64,000 nt of DNA from Bacteroidota bacterium (lineage in GTDB: Bacteria > Bacteroidota > Ignavibacteria > Kapaibacteriales > UBA2268): the NCBI GenBank assembly GCA_004322215.1, contig SCSM01000011.1:514697-578696 (forward strand), written 5' to 3'. This document shows, piece after piece, positions 57,393 to 64,000 of this stretch. The stretch's first letter is position 1; the number at the start of each line of letters is the position of its first letter. Below the pieces are notes generated by a model, which worked only from the letters and a program-made list of their open reading frames with translations, did no database searches and was not told the DNA's origin. The position numbers were made by a program, and so were the translations under genes.

Positions 57393-57800
57393 TTGTACTG
57401 TAATACAGAAGATTCAAAAGATGCACCGGATTACAAAAAGGGAATGATGGTCTTAGGTGCACAAATGAAGGCATTATATAATCGAGCTAAAGTAGTCTTG
57501 CTTGAATATACGGGACTGAATATAGATAATATACAATCTGTAAAAATAGAAGATAAAATTGAGAAAATGAAATTAGAGTATCTTATGTCTGTGGATGCAG
57601 GTGAGGAAAATGAATTTCCAGATAATTGGATGGTAATGGATATTACCATATTTAATTACTGGCATCGCATTATTGAGTTTTTAAAAAATGCTTATATCGA
57701 CGATAAACCAGAATACAAAGAGCAAATGATAGAAATAGGTGATGAAGTCGAAGCATTATTTAAACAACTTGAAGAAGTATTTAAGAGTATCCTTGACTAA
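57393..57800 (+). CDS. C-terminal part of the TAG-interrupted protein, with two repeat modules
   Basis: 135 residues in the same frame as 57168-57380. It contains YKKGMMVLGAQMKALYNRAKVVLLEY and later WHRIIEFL...EYKEQMIEIGDEVEALFKQLEEV, both copies of the module also found in 58241-58606. The TTG at 57393 has no ribosome site, so an independent start is unlikely. The function of the module is unknown. Confidence 0.55.
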   Translation: MYCNTEDSKDAPDYKKGMMVLGAQMKALYNRAKVVLLEYTGLNIDNIQSVKIEDKIEKMKLEYLMSVDAGEENEFPDNWMVMDITIFNYWHRIIEFLKNAYIDDKPEYKEQMIEIGDEVEALFKQLEEVFKSILD

Positions 57801-57823
57801 AATTTTTTTACGAAATTAAAATC

Positions 57824-57857
57824 ACTCCGACACTGATTATACCGGAGTATTTTATTA
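57824..57857 (+). terminator. Junction hairpin 5
   Basis: ACTCCG and CGGAGT pair over a 13-nt loop, followed by ATTTTATT. It lies 73 nt before the ATG at 57930. Confidence 0.6.
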
Positions 57858-57929
57858 GTTAAACAATTTACAATCTACGAAGGATGAGAGTAAAATTTTA
57901 ATAACTATTGTTATCAAGGAGTGAAAGTA

Positions 57930-58142
57930 ATGACAAAAGTAATATGTAATGAATGCGGATATATTGAGAATGAAAATTCGTTGGTATTTATTGAAGGAAC
58001 TTTTGATTATAATGGAGATTTCTTCCCTAAATATAATGGTGGAATGGACTATATTATATGTGGTGGATGCGGTGAATATCTTCACCCGGATTATGATGTT
58101 GAGTATGAAGATGAAAGTAATGAATCAACGATGATAAATTAA
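57930..58142 (+). CDS. Zinc-ribbon protein of the integrative element
   Basis: 70 residues. VICNECGYIE and YIICGGCGEYLHPDYD give two CxxC pairs, a zinc ribbon; the tail is acidic. The AAGGAG at 57916-57921 fits the ATG at 57930 with an 8-nt spacing; a GTG at 57921 overlaps that site. No family recognised beyond a zinc-ribbon protein. Hairpins precede and follow it. Confidence 0.65.
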   Translation: MTKVICNECGYIENENSLVFIEGTFDYNGDFFPKYNGGMDYIICGGCGEYLHPDYDVEYEDESNESTMIN

Positions 58143-58166
58143 TAATTAAAAGAAAAAAATTCTCAC

Positions 58167-58186
58167 ACTGGCATTCGATGCTCAGT
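58167..58186 (+). terminator. Junction hairpin 6
   Basis: ACTGGCAT pairs with ATGC/CAGT (one bulged T) around a TCG loop. A short T-rich stretch follows. The next ATG is at 58241. Confidence 0.5.
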
Positions 58187-58240
58187 TGGCTTTTATTAAA
58201 GTAAATAATTAATATTAATAACAAATTAAAGGAAATATTT

Positions 58241-58606
58241 ATGGCAAAGAAAAAAACAAGAGTGTTTACAAAGGTTAATTCCAAGAGGGATCAAATTGAA
58301 CAGAATTCATCTGATAAGGTTAACATTCCAATCGAGAAGGAAGAGCAACTTCTTGAAGAAATGAAAAAAGGAAAAGATCTGTTTGAAAACATGGTGATGA
58401 GATATGAAAGTGTGGTAATTGGGAAAAAAAGAATAATAGAACTTTTTGCTCATTGGGATGATATTATGGAGTTTTTACTTACACCACATAATGATGTAGA
58501 GCCGGTATACAACAAGCAAATGACAGAGATAGGTGAAGCTATGGCACCCTTATATTATCGAGCTAAAGAACTATTGACAAAATGGGGTGATATAAACTTT
58601 GATTAG
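58241..58606 (+). CDS. Unknown protein with one copy of the W-x2-I-x-EFL/YxxQMxEIG module
   Basis: 121 residues. A Lys-rich N-terminus and a helical middle are followed by AHWDDIMEFLLTPHNDVEPVYNKQMTEIGEAMAPLYYRAKELL, clearly related to the modules in 57168-57800. It keeps the Trp that is TAG in the other gene. An AAAGGAAAT ribosome site precedes the ATG. Function unknown. Confidence 0.65.
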   Translation: MAKKKTRVFTKVNSKRDQIEQNSSDKVNIPIEKEEQLLEEMKKGKDLFENMVMRYESVVIGKKRIIELFAHWDDIMEFLLTPHNDVEPVYNKQMTEIGEAMAPLYYRAKELLTKWGDINFD

Positions 58607-58618
58607 CGAAATTAATAC

Positions 58619-58650
58619 ACCGGTACAGTATCATGTACCGGTTGTTTTTA
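58619..58650 (+). terminator. Junction hairpin 7
   Basis: ACCGGTACA and TGTACCGGT form a perfect 9-bp stem around a 6-nt loop, followed by TGTTTTTA. It lies 27 nt before the ATG at 58677. Confidence 0.75.
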
Positions 58651-58676
58651 TAACAATTTTTTTATTGGAGAAAATT

Positions 58677-58823
58677 ATGGCAAAAGTAAGTAAAGATTCT
58701 GATAGAGAATTTAGTGAAGAAGAAATTAAATTCATTGATAATATAATAAACATTATAAGAATTCAATTATATCATGTCCAGAACGACCCACAAAATGCAA
58801 TTTGTGGTTTTTCCGAAGCATGA
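58677..58823 (+). CDS. Small protein of the integrative element
   Basis: 48 residues (MAKVSKDSDREFSEEEIKFI... PQNAICGFSEA), start at the ATG 58677 with TTGGAGA 9 nt upstream. It is predicted helical and amphipathic. No family recognised. It lies between hairpin 7 and the pseudoknot region. Confidence 0.6.
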   Translation: MAKVSKDSDREFSEEEIKFIDNIINIIRIQLYHVQNDPQNAICGFSEA

Positions 58824-58884
58824 TATAGTAAATACAGCTATTAAACAAATGTTTAATCTTAGATAATATATACAATAAGAAAAA

Positions 58885-58906
58885 AATTCGGGGTAGCTTC
58901 CGAATT
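58885..58906 (+). promoter_or_regulatory. Junction hairpin 8a, before the pseudoknot
   Basis: AATTCGG (58885-58891) and CCGAATT (58900-58906) form a perfect 7-bp stem with an 8-nt loop, directly upstream of the pseudoknot stems. Confidence 0.6.
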
Positions 58907-58908
58907 GA

Positions 58909-58964
58909 CTGGGTAGGGTTTATATGTGGTTCCCTCCCTACCCAGATGTTTATTCAAGGGAACC
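58909..58964 (+). promoter_or_regulatory. H-type RNA pseudoknot candidate upstream of the replication initiator
   Basis: Stem 1 is CTGGGTAGGG (58909-58918) with CCCTACCCAG (58936-58945), 10 perfect bp. Stem 2 is GGTTCCCT (58928-58935), in the loop of stem 1, with AGGGAACC (58957-58964) outside it, 8 perfect bp. The loops are 9, 0 and 11 nt, the geometry of an H-type pseudoknot. A second GGGAACC at 58977-58983 ends one base before the ATG at 58985 and can compete for the same GGTTCCC. The structure could switch translation of the initiator. Confidence 0.75.
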
Positions 58965-58984
58965 GAAAAGAGTAATGGGAACCA

Positions 58985-60076
58985 ATGAGAAGAAAAAAAC
59001 ATAATAATTTATCTGATTTTAGGTCAGAAAAATTCATCCGATGGGCTGAACAGACCACATCTCATTATGAAGTTCCTAATAGATATTGGTCAAAAGACTG
59101 GTATAGGTTAAAACCTACTTACAAAGCAATTTTCGATTTTCTAATTTCACAAGCAAAGTATAAACCAACTGAGAAACTTGGTATCGGGCAGTGTTCAATC
59201 GGAACAATTGAGTTATCAGTATTGTTCGATATACCACGTTCAACTTTAATAGACATACTTCATTTCCTTGAAAAAGAAGGTGAGATAACACTGGAACCAA
59301 CAAATAAATATACCATTGTTACAATTAACTACTTGACAGAAAATATTGACGTAAGTAGTAATGATTTGCTAAGTCCGTCATCAAAAACACAAAAACCCGT
59401 CATCAAAACACGAAAAAACCGTCATCAAAAAACAGTTGTTAGTGTTTCTGGTTCATTGACTTATGAGAGTGAAGCTGAAAATCTCCGTCATCAAAACACT
59501 GAAAACCCGTCATCAAAACACGAAATTTCCGACACACCTATATATGATATAATAGATGAAACAGATGAATTAGTCAAAAATGAATTTTTGTCTGATAATA
59601 ATATACTTTATAAAAAAGGAAAACATGATATGAGTTCAAAAACAAAAACTAAAGTTGCACCGCTTTTTGAAGAACAGATAGATATAAGTAATATCTCTGT
59701 TCAGATACCAAAAGAAAAGAAGCCAAACATACCTTTTATTATACTTAACATTTGGTGCGAAGAGTATCAGTTAAACCGGAGGTTAAAATATCCAGTTCAA
59801 AAGGGAAGAGACCTAAAAGGGTGCAAGTATTTATTACTTGAGTACCAAAAAGAAAGTCCTAATGCTACGTTAGATGATATAAGAGCTTACTTCCGTGACT
59901 TCTTTAAGAAAGTTCTTTCTATTGAAGATAACAAATATATCTATTTAAAAGCCGCACCAATGTTCATTTATTCTGAGCTTTCACAAATAAATATAATTTT
60001 AAGTAAGCATAAGCAATCGTATTCATCAGTTGGGCAAGCGGCAGGAACAGGGAACTATAATTTACCATTAAAATAA
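58985..60076 (+). CDS. Replication initiator (lambda O-like) with in-gene iterons
   Basis: 363 residues. Residues ~50-105 (FDFLISQAKY, CSIGTIELSVLFDIPRSTLIDILHFLEKEGEITL) are a winged helix, as in phage O-type initiators. A low-complexity Ser/Lys/His linker (~130-185) is encoded by 22-bp direct repeats. The C-terminal domain (IWCEEYQLNRRLKYPVQKGRDL to FFKKVLSIEDNKYIYLKAAPMF) probably contacts the helicase loader. The next gene, 10 bp later, is a DnaC-like ATPase, which is the lambda O/P arrangement. Its expression is probably controlled by the pseudoknot at 58909-58964. Confidence 0.75.
   Translation: MRRKKHNNLSDFRSEKFIRWAEQTTSHYEVPNRYWSKDWYRLKPTYKAIFDFLISQAKYKPTEKLGIGQCSIGTIELSVLFDIPRSTLIDILHFLEKEGEITLEPTNKYTIVTINYLTENIDVSSNDLLSPSSKTQKPVIKTRKNRHQKTVVSVSGSLTYESEAENLRHQNTENPSSKHEISDTPIYDIIDETDELVKNEFLSDNNILYKKGKHDMSSKTKTKVAPLFEEQIDISNISVQIPKEKKPNIPFIILNIWCEEYQLNRRLKYPVQKGRDLKGCKYLLLEYQKESPNATLDDIRAYFRDFFKKVLSIEDNKYIYLKAAPMFIYSELSQINIILSKHKQSYSSVGQAAGTGNYNLPLK
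59375..59528 (+). repeat. Array of 22-bp iterons, candidate replication origin
   Basis: CCGTCATCAAAA-type repeats start at 59375, 59397, 59419, 59485 and 59507, so all spacings are 22 bp or 66 bp (three periods). Since 22 is not a multiple of three, the repeats are read in three frames and encode different residues (SSKTQK, VIKTRK, RHQK). Selection is therefore on the DNA. An AT-rich stretch (59530-59620) follows, a possible unwinding element. This matches the lambda origin plan, in which iterons lie inside gene O. Confidence 0.85.
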
Positions 60077-60086
60077 AGGAGGAAAT

Positions 60087-60701
60087 ATGAAAATGATGGG
60101 AATAGTTGAGGACATTCGTAAACATGATATTGAGTGTTTATCAACAGATGAAATTGTTCTTATGATTGCAGAGCGGTTAGAACCAAAGTTTGAGATAAAT
60201 GATAACAACAGACAGTTCTATAATCAGTTAAAGTTTTACTTTACAAAAGATGTAAAGTTTAATGGAGACCTGAATAACGGACTACTCGTATTAGGTGGAT
60301 ACGGAACAGGTAAAACTTTGGCTTTGAAAATTTATCAAATATATAATTTGGCAGTAAAGAATAATAAATTCTTTCCAATCTTTGATACTGATGAAATAAT
60401 TGATTCATTCACAAAACAGGGACGACCAAGCATTGGCAAATACAACCCTGAATATGATATAGCAATTGATGAACTCGGTCAGGATACAGGCAAACATTAT
60501 TACTTCGGTTCAATTGACGATCCTGTTGATGTGTTGCTTGGGAGGAGATATAAGATGTTTAAGAATAATGGGATATTAACACACGGCACATCTAATCTGG
60601 ATGCTAACCAATTAAAAGAACGTTTCTCGGGCATGGTATATGACAGAATGTGCGAGATGTTTAATACAGTTCCGTTAGTAGGGGAATCTTGGAGAAGGTG
60701 A
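60087..60701 (+). CDS. DnaC-like helicase loader ATPase
   Basis: 204 residues. Walker A is GGYGTGKT (residues 70-77), Walker B is IAIDELGQ (Asp128, Glu129) and GILTHGTSNL is a sensor-1-like segment; an arginine-rich end (WRR) closes the protein. This is the DnaC/IstB family, which loads DnaB helicase at the origin. It starts 10 bp after the initiator gene with a strong GGAGG, so the two are co-translated like lambda O and P. Confidence 0.88.
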   Translation: MKMMGIVEDIRKHDIECLSTDEIVLMIAERLEPKFEINDNNRQFYNQLKFYFTKDVKFNGDLNNGLLVLGGYGTGKTLALKIYQIYNLAVKNNKFFPIFDTDEIIDSFTKQGRPSIGKYNPEYDIAIDELGQDTGKHYYFGSIDDPVDVLLGRRYKMFKNNGILTHGTSNLDANQLKERFSGMVYDRMCEMFNTVPLVGESWRR

Positions 60702-60760
60702 AAACTGATTGAATAATTGAATACGATAGTAATTTGTTTTATCAATAAATGAGGTTAATT

Positions 60761-61099
60761 ATGAGAGTTGAATTGATGAAAAGAAATAGGGATAGAATCA
60801 AATGTTATGGGACATTTAAAAATACAGGGACGAAAAGTGGATGGCAAGGTGAAATTTTACCTACAGTTCTTTTGACTGATATAAGAGATGAGCAAGGCAA
60901 TATACTTACTGACCATCTGTGGTTCAATTTGACAAAGCAATTTGAGAAGTTAGGTGAGATACCGGCAGGGACAAAATTAGAGTTCGAAGCAAGAGTTAAA
61001 GAATATTTCAAAGGCTATGTCAATCGTTGGAATGATATTGATGAAAGAAGGAACGACTACAAATTAAGTTATCCGACTAAGGTCAGAATTGTAAATTAA
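60761..61099 (+). CDS. OB-fold-like small protein of the replication module
   Basis: 112 residues from the ATG at 60761; the GAGG at 60752-60755 fits this start better than the ATG at 60749. KSGWQGEILPTVLLTDIRDEQ, DHLWFNLTKQF and GTKLEFEARVKEYFKGY have the strand pattern of OB-fold, SSB-like proteins seen next to phage or ICE replication genes. It may bind single-stranded DNA at the origin. Moderately confident in fold, not in function. Confidence 0.55.
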   Translation: MRVELMKRNRDRIKCYGTFKNTGTKSGWQGEILPTVLLTDIRDEQGNILTDHLWFNLTKQFEKLGEIPAGTKLEFEARVKEYFKGYVNRWNDIDERRNDYKLSYPTKVRIVN

Positions 61100-62158
61100 G
61101 AAACATAGAAAATTCTGTTTTCAGTCTATTTTAATTTAATTAAAAATAACATTACTGTTCGTCTGGTTGAACGAAAAGTGAAATTTGAAAGTGTCAGTTT
61201 AAAGAATTAAAGAAATGTTGTTTATAGACGAAATGGTGAAGTTTTAGTGAACATGGTATTGTAGAATATTATACTAAAATTTGAATTTGAGAAATTCCTG
61301 GATGTGTAAACGATGGCGGTTTTATAGGTACAAGAATTGAGATATTACATAGTAACGAGCCTTTTATTGATGGATCATCCAACAATTTCAAATGAAATTT
61401 AACTTAAATTTACTTTTCAAATCAAAGATGACATGATGTTGGAGTTAAAGGGCAACTTTTTTACTCGTATGTTTTACACTATCATTTCACTTCTAAATAC
61501 ACAATATTTCTATATACAGTTTTCATAGTTCAATTTTTCTGTTATAAGTATTTACATATAGTTCAAATACAATTTGACAATTTAAAAGTGTAATGGTGAA
61601 ATTCCATTTTGCGTTGAACCATTATACGATAACTACATTAGGCCAAATATTAGCTGCAATTACAGCCTTATTCCGTATTGGATTAGTTGTAACTTCAACT
61701 GGTATAAAAAGTATGGATTTCATTGAAGAATTAACAAAGAAAAACAGAATGATCAAGATAAAATTAAGTATTGTTCTCATTGCGGAAAAAACAAATAGAA
61801 ATAAATTCTTGTTTTATATTTAAAGATTTCATATTTTATTTTTAAATATTTATAAAAGTAGATGTGAAGTTTATTATATGTCATCAGAATTTTGATTTAC
61901 ATATATGTAAATGTTCCATATAGAAATATTATAGATGAACTGTAAATGATATTGAGTAAAGCAAGAGCTAATATTTGGTAATTGCCTGCATTGGCTAAAA
62001 AACGATATTAATAAATTTGATGAAGTAAGGGAAGCATTTTTTGTGGATGGTATGTGGTAATTGTGGAGATGAAATTGTTCAATAACTAATATTTAGTTAA
62101 CATGAATAATAAATAAAATCTTATTATAATAACACAATAATTATTAATGGAGGATAAA
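61100..62158. other. Decayed region with no intact gene
   Basis: Short frames with stops and shifts occur, for example one reading IPGCVNDGGFIGTRIEIL near 61300 and a CSHCGK zinc-finger-like fragment near 61775. A 76-codon frame at 61593-61823 lacks a ribosome site and is probably spurious. A perfect 18-bp palindrome (ATTTACATATATGTAAAT) is at 61895-61912. The stretch may contain the right end of the integrative element. Confidence 0.5.
61895..61912. repeat. Perfect 18-bp palindrome
   Basis: ATTTACATATATGTAAAT is its own reverse complement. It stands in noncoding DNA between the integrative element and a GH16-like gene; it may be an operator or part of an end site. Confidence 0.5.
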
Positions 62159-64000
62159 ATGAAAAGCATACTATTCTTTTTATTTTTAATTCTATCCTTT
62201 TGTATAGCCTATACACAAAATATTAAAGTCATTGAAATTACATCCCTGCCTGGATGGGAAGAAACTGCAGAACCTAATAAATGTATAATTAAAGGTCAAG
62301 TAAAGGGAATAGATACCGCAAAGTATTATATTTATGTTTATGTATATACTGATCAATGGTTTGAAAAAAGCGAATTTTTAGGATTTGAAACTGATTCAAC
62401 TTGGATTTATAAAATTTCTGGAGAAAATCAAACAATTTATTGCGTAGCAAGTTTCTTAGTTCCTAAATCTGATTCTATGCCTCATATTAAAGGTGATTCT
62501 ATTCTACCTGATTCAATCTTCAAAAAATATCAATATGATGTTAAAACAATTAAGCCAGGAACAAGAAAAATTGTATTTTCAGGTTTAAATTGGATTGTAA
62601 AAAAATATACAAATCACAAACATGGTCCGGGCGAAAATTATTTTTCTGATTCTGAAAACAATGTTTGGGTAGATAGTTCTGGTGACCTACACATGAAAAT
62701 TACAAAAAAAGACAATAGGTGGTATTGTGCTGAAATAAATGCAGATACTTCATTTGGTTATGGTACATATATTTTTTACATAAAAAGCAAGATGAAAGAA
62801 ATTGATTCAAATGTTGTTGTTGGTCTTTTTACTTATGATTTATGCCCATGTGAATATAATTATAAGTATTATAATAAAAATTATCCAAGTAGTTTTGATA
62901 TAAACCGAAATAGAGAAATTGATATAGAATTTTCAAAATCAGCTATGATACTTGGAAATAATGCACAATATGTAATACAACCTTGGCAAATCTCTGAAAA
63001 TATAGAAAGATTTAATTTATCAGAAGATTCAAGTTGTACATCACATCTTTTTTCTTGGGATAAAGATTTAATATATTTTAAAAGCTTTTATAGATTTAGT
63101 ATCGATAAATATTCTGGAACTCATCTCCATTTCCCATTTTATTATGTCGGGATCCATAACCCAAAACCTGGTTCTGAATGTCCAATGATTAACCTATGGC
63201 TTTTCGACGGAAAACCACCTGTTAAAGATATGGAAGTTGAAATCATTATAAGTAAGTTTGAATTTATTCCTTTAGATTCTATAAACTTTTCCAAGTCTAT
63301 TTCAATTTCAACTGCACCAAAGAAATATCTAAAGTATCTTATTTATGGTGATAGCTTATGCCATACAAGGAATGGTAAAGTTGACACCGATGATGAAGCT
63401 AAAGTAGCTGCCAGGGTTTGTAAAAAGGATGATAACAGAGAATTTTATCGAGATTTTTTAATTTATTTAGATAACAATGGATTCTATATGCCCTCACTTG
63501 ACTGCAATAGAATAAATGATTATAGGGAAAATCCACAATGTGAAGCAATCAAGCAAGTTGAAAAAAATATATGCGATGCATCTCTTCTTGTAAGCACTAT
63601 AGAATATAAAAAAGTGATATGTAAGTTATCCGAAATATATAATGATATTGAACCGAAAAATATTTATGTACTATTCTACTACTATGGTTCATCTAATAGA
63701 AACGAAGCAATCAACTTTCTAAAAGATAAAGGTTATTATAAAAGATTTGAAAATGATAGGGCAAAATTATTATGTTTTGAAATATTTGGTAAAACCTTTA
63801 ATGATGATTTAAATAAAGATATTATGAACTTAATTGATATTACCCGCTTTGAAGATTATGGATGGCTACTTGAAATAGAAAAAAATGATGAATTAATATT
63901 AAATGATTTAAAAAAAATAATTAACAACGATATTGTAAAATTAGCTTCAATAGTCTTTGAAAAACTTGATATTGTTGATTTAGTGAAACTAATTGAATTT
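62159..64000 (+). CDS. Secreted GH16-like protein, C-terminus beyond window
   Basis: An ATG at 62159 with GGAGG upstream opens a frame to the window edge (614 codons shown). A signal peptide (1-20) is followed by a beta-rich domain (20-135), then a GH16-like domain. REIDIEFS has the EIDIE catalytic motif (nucleophile Glu253, Asp255, acid/base Glu257), with preceding strands NYFSDSENNVWVDSSGDLHM and FGYGTYIFYIKSKM. GH16 enzymes cut beta-1,3/1,4-glucans and related polymers. The region after residue 400 is not recognised. Its link to the integrative element is unknown. Confidence 0.75.
   Translation, partial: MKSILFFLFLILSFCIAYTQNIKVIEITSLPGWEETAEPNKCIIKGQVKGIDTAKYYIYVYVYTDQWFEKSEFLGFETDSTWIYKISGENQTIYCVASFLVPKSDSMPHIKGDSILPDSIFKKYQYDVKTIKPGTRKIVFSGLNWIVKKYTNHKHGPGENYFSDSENNVWVDSSGDLHMKITKKDNRWYCAEINADTSFGYGTYIFYIKSKMKEIDSNVVVGLFTYDLCPCEYNYKYYNKNYPSSFDINRNREIDIEFSKSAMILGNNAQYVIQPWQISENIERFNLSEDSSCTSHLFSWDKDLIYFKSFYRFSIDKYSGTHLHFPFYYVGIHNPKPGSECPMINLWLFDGKPPVKDMEVEIIISKFEFIPLDSINFSKSISISTAPKKYLKYLIYGDSLCHTRNGKVDTDDEAKVAARVCKKDDNREFYRDFLIYLDNNGFYMPSLDCNRINDYRENPQCEAIKQVEKNICDASLLVSTIEYKKVICKLSEIYNDIEPKNIYVLFYYYGSSNRNEAINFLKDKGYYKRFENDRAKLLCFEIFGKTFNDDLNKDIMNLIDITRFEDYGWLLEIEKNDELILNDLKKIINNDIVKLASIVFEKLDIVDLVKLIEF

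Larger units (their letters stand above)
52100..61099. mobile_element. Integrative element with tyrosine recombinase and replication module (ends unresolved)
   Basis: Genes from the integrase at 52100 through the OB-fold-like protein ending at 61099 form one unit: integrase, zinc-ribbon protein, excisionase-like HTH protein, small unknown genes with hairpins between them, initiator with in-gene iterons, and helicase loader. No capsid, terminase, relaxase or conjugation gene is seen, so phage satellite, decayed prophage or integrated plasmid are all possible. The left end probably lies between 51856 and 52099. The right end is unknown. Confidence 0.75.

Noticed and set aside
59375-59528. CRISPR-like array
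   Set aside because: The repeats are short, contiguous at a 22-bp period, without spacers, and lie inside a coding gene; iterons explain them better.
61593-61823. 76-codon open frame
   Set aside because: No ribosome site, atypical composition, and other frames in the same stretch show zinc-finger-like fragments; it looks like decayed DNA.
51951-61864. AAAGTAGATG at 51951 and 61855 as attachment-site direct repeats
   Set aside because: A shared 10-mer is expected by chance when comparing these AT-rich stretches, and no longer match surrounds it.

Overview
The window is AT-rich bacterial chromosome with the marks of the Bacteroidota/Chlorobiota/Ignavibacteriota (FCB) group. Three large secreted proteins have a type IX secretion (T9SS) type A C-terminal sorting domain. 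There are also an Omp28-like protein, TonB-receptor/HmuY heme uptake, a Hc1-like nucleoid protein and some promoters with a TAnnTTTG -7 box. The species cannot be named from this sequence. No tRNA, rRNA or CRISPR array was recognised.

Layout. 1-13.9 kb is ordinary chromosome: a subtilase cut by the window edge, Hc1-like protein, serine beta-lactamase-fold hydrolase, Tat-exported glycosylasparaginase, T9SS protein, ChaN-M1 peptidase fusion, F420-type oxidoreductase, and a TonB receptor with a HmuY-like heme lipoprotein. 13,909-19,712 is a complete cargo transposon: perfect 24-bp terminal inverted repeats, an 8-bp target duplication and an intact IS1595-family transposase. Its cargo looks defence-like: an XRE/ImmA-IrrE operon, three small GIY-YIG-like proteins and a Uma2-like PD-(D/E)XK protein. 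19.8-33 kb is chromosome again, with an AAA/DUF4143 ATPase, beta-barrel proteins, an Omp28-like T9SS protein, an MFS transporter and a TetR/RND/LolA-like/DUF1302-like lipid-export cluster. 33-40.6 kb holds a DEAD-box RNA helicase, a PIN toxin-antitoxin pair between direct repeats, a very AT-rich adenine methylase/nuclease pair, and about 0.9 kb of repeat-filled spacer. 40.6-51.9 kb has monomeric isocitrate dehydrogenase, an SPFH protein, a GT4 plus GH130 operon, a chimeric icd/helicase relic and a seven-bladed SBBP surface protein.

52.1 kb to at least 61.1 kb is an integrative element: tyrosine recombinase, excisionase-like HTH protein, a run of small unknown genes, and a lambda O/P-like replication module. 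Three features of it stand out. Every junction between 55.2 and 59.0 kb carries its own GC-rich hairpin. The initiator gene has a near-perfect H-type pseudoknot just before its start. The gene itself contains 22-bp iterons read in different frames, a likely origin. One gene is interrupted by a TAG at a position where its paralogues have Trp. The right end of the element was not found. 61.1-62.2 kb is decayed, and a GH16-like secreted protein runs off the window end.

The most promising systems for follow-up are the IS1595-type cargo transposon, and the integrative element's replication control region (hairpin array, pseudoknot and in-gene iteron origin).
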